A DNA stretch of 64,000 nucleotides from Clostridia bacterium. Its GTDB lineage: Bacteria > Bacillota > Clostridia > Oscillospirales > Feifaniaceae. Of this stretch, positions 15,893 through 23,947 are shown piece after piece. The DNA is taken from contig JAFWXR010000024.1 of the NCBI GenBank assembly GCA_017517965.1, positions 1 to 64,000 of the forward strand, given 5' to 3'. A program made the position numbers and the translations under genes. The notes beneath the pieces were generated by a model that was given only the letters and a program-made list of their open reading frames with translations, did not search any database and was not told where the DNA came from. How positions within the stretch are numbered: position 1 is the stretch's first letter; every line of letters begins with the position of its first letter.

Positions 15893-16456
15893 TTATTTAA
15901 CTATGTCGCCGTAAACCTGACCTGCAACGCCTGCTGCGTTTGCTTCGTCAGTATCAATGTGCATTGCAAGCGCATAAGTATCGCTCACTCTTACAACGGT
16001 GTTGTCGAAAACAAGCCCTCTCGGACCGCCGACTTTTACAGAAACGATGTCCTTATCCTTAACGCCGTATTCTGCAGCGTCTGCAGTCGTCATATGAATG
16101 TGACGCATTGCGGCAATAGCACCCTCTGCAAGTTCAACCTCGCCTGCAGGACCTACGAGCTTAACGCCTGCGCTGCCCTTCGTGTCACCGCTTTCTCTTA
16201 CGGGAACGGCAATACCGAGCGCTCTTGCATCGGTATATGAAACTTCAACCTGCGTTGCGCTTCTTACGGGACCGAGAATTGACATCTTGAGTTCGCCCTT
16301 GGGGCCTACAACTGCAACCTTTTCTTCGCAAGCGTACTGACCGGGCTGTGAAAGCATCTTTTTAACGGTGAGTTCATAACCCTTGCCGAAAAGCTTTTCA
16401 AGATCTTCCTGTGATACGTGCACGTGACGTGCGGAAACTTCAACTAAAAATGACAT
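15893..16456 (-). CDS. pduL: Phosphate propanoyltransferase / phosphotransacetylase, PduL family
   Basis: The 187-residue PduL-type enzyme has two zinc-binding motifs, SARHVHVSQEDLEKLFG near the N-terminus and AMRHIHMTTADA in the second half, plus the tandem beta-barrel pattern (GPVRSATQVEVSYTDAR). It converts acyl-CoA and phosphate to acyl phosphate and CoA. There is no microcompartment gene nearby and no N-terminal encapsulation extension, so a housekeeping role in acetate formation (acetyl-CoA to acetyl-P) is more likely than propanediol use. AAGGAG precedes the ATG. Confidence 0.92.
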   Translation of the reverse strand: MSFLVEVSARHVHVSQEDLEKLFGKGYELTVKKMLSQPGQYACEEKVAVVGPKGELKMSILGPVRSATQVEVSYTDARALGIAVPVRESGDTKGSAGVKLVGPAGEVELAEGAIAAMRHIHMTTADAAEYGVKDKDIVSVKVGGPRGLVFDNTVVRVSDTYALAMHIDTDEANAAGVAGQVYGDIVK

Positions 16457-16525
16457 AAATATATCTCCTTAAGAATTTGTTACTATATAATCATTTTAAT
16501 ACTTTAAATTACAATTTGCAATATC

Positions 16526-16999
16526 TCATAAAAGTTTTCCGTGTATTGTGAGATTGCCGTTTTCCGCTTCAATTAAAATAAAGGTTTTTTTGCCCGTCCT
16601 GCAACCCGAGGCGGTACCCGGATTTGCAACCCATAAATCTCCCTGCTTTTCGATAAGCGGCAGGTGGGTGTGACCGAAAAGTGCGACGTCTGCACCAAGC
16701 TCTTTCGCACGTTTGACAAGACGCTCCGTTCCACCTTTTACGCCGTAGGTGTGTCCGTGACAGATGAACGGTTTGCAACCGCCTATCTCAAAAAAATCCT
16801 CCTTCGGATAGTCACCGAGTGTAAAATCACAGTTGCCTGCAACCTGTCTCACGGGCAGACCTGTGCATATAGAGGAAAGCAGATCGCCGTCTGCAATATT
16901 GTCGCCCAAGTGAACAACCATTGCGGGATCATATTTTTGTACGGCGTCGACCATACAGCCGACAAGACCGTGTGTGTCAGAAAAAACAAGAATCTTCAT
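16526..16999 (-). CDS. YfcE/MJ0936-family metallophosphoesterase
   Basis: The 157-residue calcineurin-like phosphodiesterase starts MKILVFSDTHG. It shows VVHLGDNIADG, VAGNCDF, FICHGHTYG and LFGHTHLP, which supply the dinuclear metal ligands. YfcE-type enzymes hydrolyse phosphodiesters in the cytosol; the physiological substrate is unknown. The start is firm because the metal motif begins at residue 7. No usable Shine-Dalgarno spacing exists: GAGG lies 1-2 nt from the ATG, and a consensus promoter predicts +1 at the A of ATG, so the mRNA appears leaderless. Confidence 0.93.
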   Translation of the reverse strand: MKILVFSDTHGLVGCMVDAVQKYDPAMVVHLGDNIADGDLLSSICTGLPVRQVAGNCDFTLGDYPKEDFFEIGGCKPFICHGHTYGVKGGTERLVKRAKELGADVALFGHTHLPLIEKQGDLWVANPGTASGCRTGKKTFILIEAENGNLTIHGKLL

Positions 17000-17005
17000 A
17001 CCTCT

Positions 17006-17034
17006 ATTATAATATACAGTGTTACTGTTTTCAA
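17006..17034 (-). promoter_or_regulatory. Consensus promoter giving a leaderless mRNA for the phosphodiesterase
   Basis: On the minus strand TTGAAA (17034-17029), a 17-nt spacer and a perfect TATAAT (17011-17006) are seen. The -10 is followed by AGAGGT and then the ATG at 16999, so a start 7 nt after the -10 falls on the initiator A. Placement of +1 is inferred from standard promoter geometry. Confidence 0.75.
17016..17028. promoter_or_regulatory. Palindrome inside the divergent promoter region
   Basis: ACAGT, a GTT spacer and ACTGT form a perfect 5-bp inverted repeat. It fills most of the 17-nt spacer of the minus-strand promoter and covers the -35 zone of the plus-strand promoter (TATACT at 17043-17048). 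A repressor here would silence both divergent genes. Function is inferred from position only. Confidence 0.4.
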
Positions 17035-17068
17035 GACGGGCATATACTGAAAAAGAGGAGTGGTGTAT

Positions 17069-17305
17069 ATGAATGACAAGACACAAGCAATATTAAATCA
17101 GGTTGAAGAAAAAACGGGTATGAAACTGTCGGATGAGGCAAAGAAAAAACTGTACGATAAGGAGACTATAGGTAAACTTATGCGTTACCTGACACCGTCG
17201 GATTTGACCTCTCTCGCAGGTGCACTCAGCGGTAAAGACGGGATAAATGCTCTTGCACAGAACAAGGAGTTGATAGAAAAAATAAAAAATGCATTGGAGG
17301 AGTGA
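17069..17305 (+). CDS. Conserved small hypothetical protein (78 aa)
   Basis: A helical, charged small protein with no signal peptide. It contains EEKTGMKLSDEAKKKLYDKE, YLTPSDLTSLAGALSGKDG and a C-terminal amphipathic helix. AGAGGAG lies 8 nt before the ATG at 17069; upstream GTGs are part of the ribosome binding site. It is first in an operon with the 119-aa and 45-aa proteins that follow, with start-stop proximity between each. I do not recognise a family with known function. The SLAGALSGKDGINAL segment suggests a soluble helical bundle. Confidence 0.75.
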   Translation: MNDKTQAILNQVEEKTGMKLSDEAKKKLYDKETIGKLMRYLTPSDLTSLAGALSGKDGINALAQNKELIEKIKNALEE

Positions 17306-17307
17306 AA

Positions 17308-17667
17308 ATGGATGATTTCGGCGAATTGCTGTCCTCTGTTTTAAGCGACCCCGAAAGTATGGAGAAAATAAAGGGCATAGCACAGTCTTTGGGAATGTCC
17401 ACTGATGGAGGACAAACGGTTACCCCTCCTGAGCCTGTGGCGATACCTTCTGCAAATAATATGCAAGGTGGGATTCCGTTTGGAATGATGGATAAAATAA
17501 TGCCTCTTATTGCGGCGTATTCAAGGGCGGAGGCTGACAAAAACGTACAACTTTTGAAAGCAATAAAGCCGTATCTGTCGTCCGAACGCAGTGAGATGAT
17601 AGATACGGCAATTCAGATAATGAAGATAATGACAGTTCTGGGAGGAGAGGGTAAAAACGGTAATTGA
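17308..17667 (+). CDS. Conserved hypothetical protein (119 aa), second gene of small-protein operon
   Basis: The N-terminal part is an acidic helix (DDFGELLSSVLSDPESMEKI) followed by a low-complexity Pro/Asn/Gly linker. The C-terminal part, MDKIMPLIAAYSRAEADKNV then LLKAIKPYLSSERSEMIDTA, is the more conserved-looking half. GGAGG lies 7 nt upstream of the ATG at 17308, and the gene starts 2 nt after its predecessor ends. Cytosolic by sequence. The function is unknown. Operon partners suggest a complex with the 78-aa protein and the small membrane protein downstream. Confidence 0.75.
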   Translation: MDDFGELLSSVLSDPESMEKIKGIAQSLGMSTDGGQTVTPPEPVAIPSANNMQGGIPFGMMDKIMPLIAAYSRAEADKNVQLLKAIKPYLSSERSEMIDTAIQIMKIMTVLGGEGKNGN

Positions 17668-17800
17668 ACGTGAAAACAGACCGCGAAAAAAGTTTCAGAG
17701 CGAAGATATAATTCTTGCGGCACTTCTTTTTCTTATCTTAAAAGAGAAAAACTGTGCTTCCTCGGCAATAGTGATTGCAATATTGCTTCTCGCTACATAG
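17663..17800 (+). CDS. Small membrane protein (about 45 aa) without a canonical start codon
   Basis: An open frame encodes a basic/polar head (ERENRPRKKFQSEDI), a hydrophobic stretch ILAALLFLILKEK, and a second hydrophobic segment SAIVIAILLLAT before TAG. The layout resembles tiny two-helix membrane proteins common in Clostridia. The frame opens at 17633 and has no ATG, GTG, TTG or CTG before the protein body. The best candidate start is ATT at 17663, which overlaps the TGA of the upstream gene, or ACG at 17657. GGAGGAGAGG lies at 17641-17650. Expression is inferred, not shown. Confidence 0.5.
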   Translation: MERENRPRKKFQSEDIILAALLFLILKEKNCASSAIVIAILLLAT

Positions 17801-17801
17801 T

Positions 17802-17830
17802 AAACAGACCGTGCACGTCACGGTCTGTTT
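17802..17830 (+). terminator. Hairpin terminator ending the small-protein operon
   Basis: The perfect 12-bp stem AAACAGACCGTG (17802-17813) pairs with CACGGTCTGTTT (17819-17830), with a 5-nt loop. The T-run is short (TTT then GGC), so it may be a weak or factor-assisted terminator. Confidence 0.65.
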
Positions 17831-17850
17831 GGCGGCGTCAATAAATTTGC

Positions 17851-17888
17851 AATTATATATTTAAAAATATATAATTATATGGTATAAT
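17851..17888 (+). promoter_or_regulatory. AT-rich palindrome and promoter upstream of the DUF2232-gdpP operon
   Basis: A perfect 12-bp inverted repeat (17851-17862 and 17865-17876, two central bases) lies just upstream of a perfect TATAAT at 17883-17888. TTAAAA at 17861-17866 could serve as the -35, so the palindrome overlaps the promoter and could be an operator or an UP-like element. Confidence 0.5.
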
Positions 17889-17918
17889 CATAAAATACTA
17901 TTATATGGGAAGTTGGAA

Positions 17919-18839
17919 ATGAGAAAAAACAATTCATTCATTTGGTTTCTTGTGTTTGCGCTTTACTGTATGGCAAACACAGTTTGCATACTCGGTCTTG
18001 CATCGGTGCCTCTTTTAGCCGTGATGTATGTGCTCTGCTGTATATGTACGGGCAGGAATGCGCTTCTTACGGCAGGCATTTCGGCAGTTTTTGCCACGGC
18101 AAGCATATTTTTGAATAAAGGCGTATTTGGAATATTCGTACTCCTGCTGGTAACGGCGCTTTGCTTTGCCGTTTCACATTTACACTCTTTCTGCTACAAA
18201 AAAACCGCATTTATAATTACACTTGTGGTGTGTCTGGGCATCGTATCGGTCGTGGCGCTTGGGGCGTACGAAGCAACGGGTGCTTTGACGGCGGAGTCTG
18301 TGGTGAAATGGATATCCGACGGGTTTGATACGGCAGGCAAGATGTACGTTGATATGCTCAGTGAGGCGTACGGTGCTTCATTTGAAGAGGTTGCAGGTAT
18401 TGCACCGAGTCAGTTGATTAACGTGGTAAAGACGGCATCACTCAATATGCTGACGGGTAGTATTTTACTCATAGCATCTGTGATTGCACTTGTCGGCACG
18501 GCACTTTCGTATAAAATCAAATACGGGAAGCTCAGTCTGCTTGACTCGTACGTGCTGTCACCGCTTGGCGGTATTCTGCTTCTGGTTGCACTCGTTGTTT
18601 TTTCGACTTCGGGCGGAAAATCCATGATAGTCGCAGGCAATATATATATGACGCTTTTGCCTTGGTTTGTCGTTTCGGGCATAAAGGCACTCAGGGGCAT
18701 ATTTGTAAAGAAGCGTCCCGTATCGGTGTTTACCGTTTTTGCGGTGGCAATAATTGCGTTTTCTACGGGAATTCCGGCGGCACTTTCATTTTTGGGAGTG
18801 ACCGACGTTATTCGGGGGTTTGTAAGATATGAAAAATAA
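17919..18839 (+). CDS. DUF2232 (YybS-like) membrane protein
   Basis: The 306-residue polytopic protein has about eight hydrophobic segments. It begins with FIWFLVFALYCMANTVCILG and ends with a helix before GVTDVIRGFVRYEK. DUF2232/YybS proteins are typically encoded directly upstream of gdpP and rplI in Firmicutes, exactly as here; their function is not established, though a transporter-like fold has been suggested. A TTG at 17913 is in frame, but the ATG at 17919 is more likely. The 3' end overlaps gdpP by 11 nt. Confidence 0.82.
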   Translation: MRKNNSFIWFLVFALYCMANTVCILGLASVPLLAVMYVLCCICTGRNALLTAGISAVFATASIFLNKGVFGIFVLLLVTALCFAVSHLHSFCYKKTAFIITLVVCLGIVSVVALGAYEATGALTAESVVKWISDGFDTAGKMYVDMLSEAYGASFEEVAGIAPSQLINVVKTASLNMLTGSILLIASVIALVGTALSYKIKYGKLSLLDSYVLSPLGGILLLVALVVFSTSGGKSMIVAGNIYMTLLPWFVVSGIKALRGIFVKKRPVSVFTVFAVAIIAFSTGIPAALSFLGVTDVIRGFVRYEK

Positions 18840-20847
18840 AAAGAAATACGATTTGCGTATTCTGTGGATAGTGGCAGTAATACTTGTGACGCTTGCCGTT
18901 TCATACCGCATAGGGACAGAGTTTCTTGTCGGCGAAGTTGTAATGCTGGGTGTCATCGTGCTCGTTTTGCTTATTATGGATACGCGTCGTCACATCGGTC
19001 TGTATGCATATTTTGACAAAGGTACAAGGGCAATATCGGCAATAGTACACAATGCCGTTATGGATCTTGGTATCCCGACTTTTATCGTTGGCGAAAACAA
19101 CGTCATAATATGGAATAACGACAGCGCATCCTCCGCAATGAAAAACAAAGAACTCTGCGGTTGCGATTTGACGAGTATTGCGCCCGAAGCAAATCTTTGT
19201 GACTATTCTGTTGATCAGCTTAAAGAAGGCGTTCGCATCAATGCTTACAACGGCAGAGTCTACAGAATGTACGGCAAACTTGAAAAACAAAACAGAAAGC
19301 CTGTCACCATCGTATATCTGCAGGATATAACCGATGCTCAGGAGGCTCTTAATAATTTTGAAAATACACGTCCCGTCGTTGCGATAGTGGTTCTTGACAA
19401 TCTGAGCATTGTTTCAAGAAACGTCAGGGCAGGCGACGTAAGCCGTGCATCTGCCGTGGCACAGGCGGAAGATATACTTTCTGAGTGGATGAATTCGTGT
19501 GGCGGTCTGCTCAAGAAGTTTGATGATTCGAAATACCTGTGTATCTTTGAAAAACAGTACCTTGCCGATTTCAAGGCGGAAAATTTCCCCGTTTCAAACA
19601 AAATAAGCGAGATAAAGATAAACAACTTTGCACTCACGGCATCTATCGGTGTAGGTGTTGACGGCAAGGATTTCGAAACGGCATACAAGTATGCTGAACA
19701 GGCACTTGACACTGCACTTGCAAGAGGCGGTGCACAGACGGCGATAAAGAACAATGCCCGCCGTGATAAAGACAGTTTTGAGCATATCGGCGGCCGTTTC
19801 CAGACGATAGAAAAGTCCTCCAGAGTTAAGTCGAGTTACCTTGCTTCGATGCTCGTATCACATATGAACAAGGCGGACAACATCATCGTAATGGGACACG
19901 CCGCAGCAGACTTTGATGCAATCGGTGCAGCAGTCGGTGTTGCAAGAATTGCGAAAAACTGCAAAAAGCCGGTCAATATCGTATGTAACAGAGGCACGTG
20001 TCTTGCAATGTCGGTGGTGGACAAACTCTCGACACTGCCTGATTACAGGGACGTGTTTGTTGACGGTGCGGTGGCGCTTGACCTGCTTAAGAGGAATACG
20101 CTTCTCGTTATCGTGGATACGCATCTGGCAAGACAGCTTGAAGAACCTATGATATACAGAAATGCAGGTGCGGTGGCGGTTATCGACCATCACAGAAAAA
20201 TGCCTGATGCCATAGATTCAGCAGACATTATGGAGATAGAGTCGTATGCATCTTCGGCGAGTGAACTTGTAACGGAATTTATACAGTTTATTGATATGGA
20301 AGACCCGCTTCTTAAAGAGGAGGCGGATGCACTTCTTGCAGGTATCGTGCTTGATACACACGGTTTCGACTTCAAGTCGGGCGTACGCACGTTTGAAAGT
20401 GCGGCATTTTTACGCAGTATGGGTGCTGACACAACTGAAGTCCGCAAACTTTTCAGAAGTAAGGAAAGGGATTTCAAACTTCTTACCGAGGGTATACGAA
20501 TAGCATCGGTATACAGAAAAAAGACGATTATATCGGCAATAGATGTAGAAGACGATTCGGTATACACGAGAGATATTGTCGGCAAGCTTGCTGATGAACT
20601 GCTTTCTGTTGAAGGGATAGAAGCAAGTTTTGTACTTGTGAGAAGGCCGACGGGTATACAGATATCATCACGCTCTATGGGGCTTATAAACGTGCAGAAT
20701 ATAGTTGAAAAACTTTCCGCTTCAAGCGGAGGGCATTTTACATCGGCAGGCGGAATGTTTGACGGTGATATAGAAGAAGCGGTCGAACTGCTTAAAAAGC
20801 AGATCGACAGATATGCAGAAAATGAAAATATTCAGATGGAGGACTAA
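18829..20847 (+). CDS. gdpP: Cyclic-di-AMP phosphodiesterase GdpP
   Basis: This 672-residue membrane enzyme degrades c-di-AMP. Two N-terminal transmembrane helices (LWIVAVILVTLAVSY, VVMLGVIVLVLLI) are followed by a degenerate PAS domain (about 60-170), a degenerate GGDEF domain (about 170-310, no GGDEF motif) and the DHH/DHHA1 phosphodiesterase. The latter shows MGHAAADFDAIGAAVG, LVIVDTH and VAVIDHHRK, then SGGHFTSAGGMFDG at the end. It sits in the standard DUF2232-gdpP-rplI-dnaB order. It controls c-di-AMP, which affects potassium balance and wall integrity. Confidence 0.95.
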   Translation: MKNKKKYDLRILWIVAVILVTLAVSYRIGTEFLVGEVVMLGVIVLVLLIMDTRRHIGLYAYFDKGTRAISAIVHNAVMDLGIPTFIVGENNVIIWNNDSASSAMKNKELCGCDLTSIAPEANLCDYSVDQLKEGVRINAYNGRVYRMYGKLEKQNRKPVTIVYLQDITDAQEALNNFENTRPVVAIVVLDNLSIVSRNVRAGDVSRASAVAQAEDILSEWMNSCGGLLKKFDDSKYLCIFEKQYLADFKAENFPVSNKISEIKINNFALTASIGVGVDGKDFETAYKYAEQALDTALARGGAQTAIKNNARRDKDSFEHIGGRFQTIEKSSRVKSSYLASMLVSHMNKADNIIVMGHAAADFDAIGAAVGVARIAKNCKKPVNIVCNRGTCLAMSVVDKLSTLPDYRDVFVDGAVALDLLKRNTLLVIVDTHLARQLEEPMIYRNAGAVAVIDHHRKMPDAIDSADIMEIESYASSASELVTEFIQFIDMEDPLLKEEADALLAGIVLDTHGFDFKSGVRTFESAAFLRSMGADTTEVRKLFRSKERDFKLLTEGIRIASVYRKKTIISAIDVEDDSVYTRDIVGKLADELLSVEGIEASFVLVRRPTGIQISSRSMGLINVQNIVEKLSASSGGHFTSAGGMFDGDIEEAVELLKKQIDRYAENENIQMED

Positions 20848-20851
20848 ATAA

Positions 20852-21295
20852 ATGAAGGTAATTTTACAGGCAGATGTCAAAGGACAGGGCAAGAAGGGTC
20901 AGCTCGTCAACGTGAGTGACGGTTATGCCAGAAACTTTCTTCTCCCCAAAAATCTTGCTGTTGAAGCTAATAATGCAAATTTAAACGTTATGAAGACAAA
21001 GGATGCCGCACAGAAGCATAAGATTGAACTTGAAATTGCGGCAGCAAAGGAACTTGCGTCAAAACTTGAAGGAAAAACAGTTAAAATTTCGGCAAAAGGC
21101 GGCTCGCAGGGTAAACTCTACGGTGCGGTGACCACTAAAGAAATTTCAGAAGTTATAAAAAAGCAACTCTCACTTGAGGTTGATAAGAAGAAGATAGTCT
21201 GTGAGGATATAAAAGCATTTTCAACCGTTGAAGCAGTTGCAAAAATATATCCCGAAATCACGGCAAAATTCTTCGTTACGGTAGTGGAAGAATAA
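20852..21295 (+). CDS. rplI: 50S ribosomal protein L9
   Basis: The 147-residue protein has the L9 signature at its N-terminus ([20 protein letters not shown], then [13 protein letters not shown]) that binds 23S rRNA, a long connecting helix around residues 45-75, and a C-terminal domain ([16 protein letters not shown]). It starts 4 nt after gdpP; the GGAGG ribosome binding site lies in the gdpP end. Confidence 0.98.
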   Translation: MKVILQADVKGQGKKGQLVNVSDGYARNFLLPKNLAVEANNANLNVMKTKDAAQKHKIELEIAAAKELASKLEGKTVKISAKGGSQGKLYGAVTTKEISEVIKKQLSLEVDKKKIVCEDIKAFSTVEAVAKIYPEITAKFFVTVVEE

Positions 21296-21327
21296 TTTAT
21301 TTTTAAACGGAAGGGCAGGATATTTAA

Positions 21328-22668
21328 ATGGCAATTGATTTTAATATTGCAAAAATGCCATACGATCTTGAAGCGGAACAGGCCGTTCTGGGCGCTGTCA
21401 TAATAGATCCCGAAAAAATGAGCGACATAGCCGATATGCTGACTAAAAATGACTTCTATTTTGAGAAGAATGCAGGCATATACGAGATAATGACGGGCAT
21501 GTACATAAAGGGTAAAGAGATAGACGTTGTAACCCTGCTTTCCGAAATGAAAAAGGACGGCAGGTACGACGAGGGTGAAAGTAAAGCCTACGTTCTTCAG
21601 CTTGCCGAATTTGTACCAACTTCGACGAACATAAAAAAATATGCACAGATAGTGTGGGAAAAGTCAATCCTCCGTTCACTTATAGGCGCATCACAGGATA
21701 TTGCCCAGCTTTGCGTTGAGGGCGGCGAGGATTTTCAGACTATAATTGACGCTGCCGAAAGAAAGGTGTATGAAATTGCACAGGGCAACAATACCAAGGA
21801 ATTCAAGCCTCTGCCGCAGATACTTATTGACGTATTTGAAAGAATATCGATTATGTCAAAGGGCGGAGATGAATATAAAGGTCTGTCCACGGGCTTTCAC
21901 GACCTTGACAATATGATAGGCGGTCTTTGTAAGAGTGACCTTATAATCATTGCGGCACGTCCCGGTGTTGGTAAGACGTCACTTGCACTCAATATGGCAC
22001 ACCACGTTACGACCAAGCTCAAAAAAGGTGTTGCGGTATTCTCACTCGAAATGTCAAAAGAACAGCTTGTAACGAGGGTTCTTGCAAGTGAAGCACTCAT
22101 TTCGGGTAAGCGTCTGCTTCGCGGTGAGGTGCAGGACAATGAATGGGTAAGACTTACGGAGGCGACAGACGTTTTGTCAAACTGTCATCTGTGTATAGAC
22201 GATAACCCCGTAATAACCGTTGCGGAAATGAAGTCCAAGCTTCGCAGAGAAAAGGGTATAGACCTCGTTATAATAGACTACCTTCAGCTTATGACGGGTG
22301 GCGCAGGAAGAAGCGAAAACCGTGTGCAGGAGGTTTCGAATATTACGAGAAACTTAAAGATTCTGGCAAAGGAACTTGACGTTCCCGTAATTGCGCTGTC
22401 ACAGCTTTCGCGTCCTGCAAAGGGCAAGGAAAATGATTTGCCTCAGCTTTCCGACCTTCGTGAATCAGGTTCAATCGAGCAGGATGCCGATATAGTTCTC
22501 ATGCTGTACAGAAATACGCTTGCAAGCCAGTTTTCTGATGATTACAATATGGCAAAGTGCCGTATTGCAAAGAACAGACACGGTGAGACGGGGGATATAG
22601 ACTTTACGTGGAACGGTGAATACACCCGTTTCTATTCGGCAGAAAAACACCGTGATGAAAATGCATAA
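21328..22668 (+). CDS. dnaB: Replicative DNA helicase DnaB
   Basis: The 446-residue helicase has an N-terminal collar domain (PYDLEAEQAVLGAVIIDP), a linker and a RecA-like motor with Walker A ARPGVGKTSLALN, an FSLEMSKEQL segment, Walker B DLVIIDYLQLM, and LSQLSRPAKGKENDLP followed by LRESGSIEQDAD. It unwinds the fork ahead of the replisome. It follows rplI as in many Firmicutes. Its end overlaps the tilS start by 14 nt. Confidence 0.98.
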   Translation: MAIDFNIAKMPYDLEAEQAVLGAVIIDPEKMSDIADMLTKNDFYFEKNAGIYEIMTGMYIKGKEIDVVTLLSEMKKDGRYDEGESKAYVLQLAEFVPTSTNIKKYAQIVWEKSILRSLIGASQDIAQLCVEGGEDFQTIIDAAERKVYEIAQGNNTKEFKPLPQILIDVFERISIMSKGGDEYKGLSTGFHDLDNMIGGLCKSDLIIIAARPGVGKTSLALNMAHHVTTKLKKGVAVFSLEMSKEQLVTRVLASEALISGKRLLRGEVQDNEWVRLTEATDVLSNCHLCIDDNPVITVAEMKSKLRREKGIDLVIIDYLQLMTGGAGRSENRVQEVSNITRNLKILAKELDVPVIALSQLSRPAKGKENDLPQLSDLRESGSIEQDADIVLMLYRNTLASQFSDDYNMAKCRIAKNRHGETGDIDFTWNGEYTRFYSAEKHRDENA

Positions 22669-23947
22669 TAAGGTAAAACTTTTTATAGAGGAGAATGAAC
22701 TTCTCTCAGAAGAGCATAAAGTGGCAGTTGCCTTATCGGGCGGTGCAGATTCTGTTGCACTTTTAAAGATTTTGCTTTCTCTCGGGTATGATGTCAGTGC
22801 CCTGCACGTCAATCACAATCTTCGTGGCAAAGAATCTGACAGGGATGAGGCGTTTTGCAGAGAACTCTGTGAAAAACTTGGCGTTCCGATTGAGGTTGTC
22901 AGCGTTGACGTAAAAGGCTATGCAAAAGAAAAAGGCGTTTCAACGGAAACGGCGGCAAGGACGCTTCGTTATGAGGCACTGTGTAATACCGATGCCGACG
23001 TTGTTGCAACGGCGCATACGATGAGTGACAATGCGGAAACGGTTATTTTCAATCTTTTAAGAGGAAGTGCATTGTCGGGGCTTTGCGGCATACCGCTTAA
23101 AATAGAAAAAGGCGGTAAATTGTTTGTACGTCCTATTTTGTGCCTTTCGAGAGAGGATACGGAAAAAATAGCAGGCGAGTACGTAACCGACAGCACCAAC
23201 AATGAGGATGATGCCACACGAAACAGAATAAGGCATCATGTGATCCCTCTTTTAAAACGGGAAAATCCGTCTTTAGAGGAATCCGTTTTAAAAAATTCGC
23301 TTATTCTGAGGAGTGAGGATGAGTTTTTAAAGCAGAGTGCAGAGGGTGTTGATTTATCCTGCAAGGCACTGAGAAGTGCGCCCAAGGCACTTGCTATGCG
23401 GAAAATAAAAAATCTGCTTGAAGAAAACGCTCTTCCCGTAAATTCGATTTATATTTCGGATATACTTGCACTTGCGTATTCGGACAACCCTTCGGCATCT
23501 GTTGACGTCGGCGGTGCAAGGGTACGGCGTGAGTATGACAATATAATCGTTGATAAAGGTGAAACTGCACCAAAACTTAACAAAATGACGTTGAGGTACG
23601 GAGAAAACGTTCTTTCTGACGGCGGTAAATTGGTTTTAGAGGAAAAAAGCGGTAAGATTAACAATTTATTCACCACTTTTTACGTGGATAAAGATAAAAT
23701 AAACGGTACACTCAGTGTCCGTTCAAGGCGTATCGGCGATGCGGTGCAGACGCATGCAGGTACCAAAAAAATAAAAAAAGCGCACATAGACAACAAGGTG
23801 CCTAAAGAAAACAGAGGCAGATTGCCGGTCATAACCGACGAAAAAGGTATTGTATGTGCCTTTGGCTGTGGCATCGACGTTAAATATGAAGCAGATTCAA
23901 GTACAAAAAATACTGTCTGTATAAGATATGAGAGGGACGGAGAATGA
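22655..23947 (+). CDS. tilS: tRNA(Ile)-lysidine synthetase
   Basis: The 430-residue enzyme has the PP-loop SGGADSVALLKILLSLG near the N-terminus, LHVNHNLRG and the VATAHTMSDNAETVIFNLLRG segment typical of TilS, and a C-terminal domain that binds the tRNA acceptor region. It converts C34 to lysidine in tRNA-Ile(CAU) using ATP and lysine, so AUA is read as Ile. ATG 22655 is chosen; an upstream GTG would extend it far into dnaB. It overlaps hpt by 4 nt, the common tilS-hpt-ftsH order. Confidence 0.95.
   Translation: MKMHNKVKLFIEENELLSEEHKVAVALSGGADSVALLKILLSLGYDVSALHVNHNLRGKESDRDEAFCRELCEKLGVPIEVVSVDVKGYAKEKGVSTETAARTLRYEALCNTDADVVATAHTMSDNAETVIFNLLRGSALSGLCGIPLKIEKGGKLFVRPILCLSREDTEKIAGEYVTDSTNNEDDATRNRIRHHVIPLLKRENPSLEESVLKNSLILRSEDEFLKQSAEGVDLSCKALRSAPKALAMRKIKNLLEENALPVNSIYISDILALAYSDNPSASVDVGGARVRREYDNIIVDKGETAPKLNKMTLRYGENVLSDGGKLVLEEKSGKINNLFTTFYVDKDKINGTLSVRSRRIGDAVQTHAGTKKIKKAHIDNKVPKENRGRLPVITDEKGIVCAFGCGIDVKYEADSSTKNTVCIRYERDGE

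Noticed and set aside
15893-16456. PduL as a sign of a bacterial microcompartment
   Set aside because: There are no shell proteins or signature enzymes nearby and no N-terminal targeting extension, so a housekeeping phosphotransacetylase is the simpler reading.
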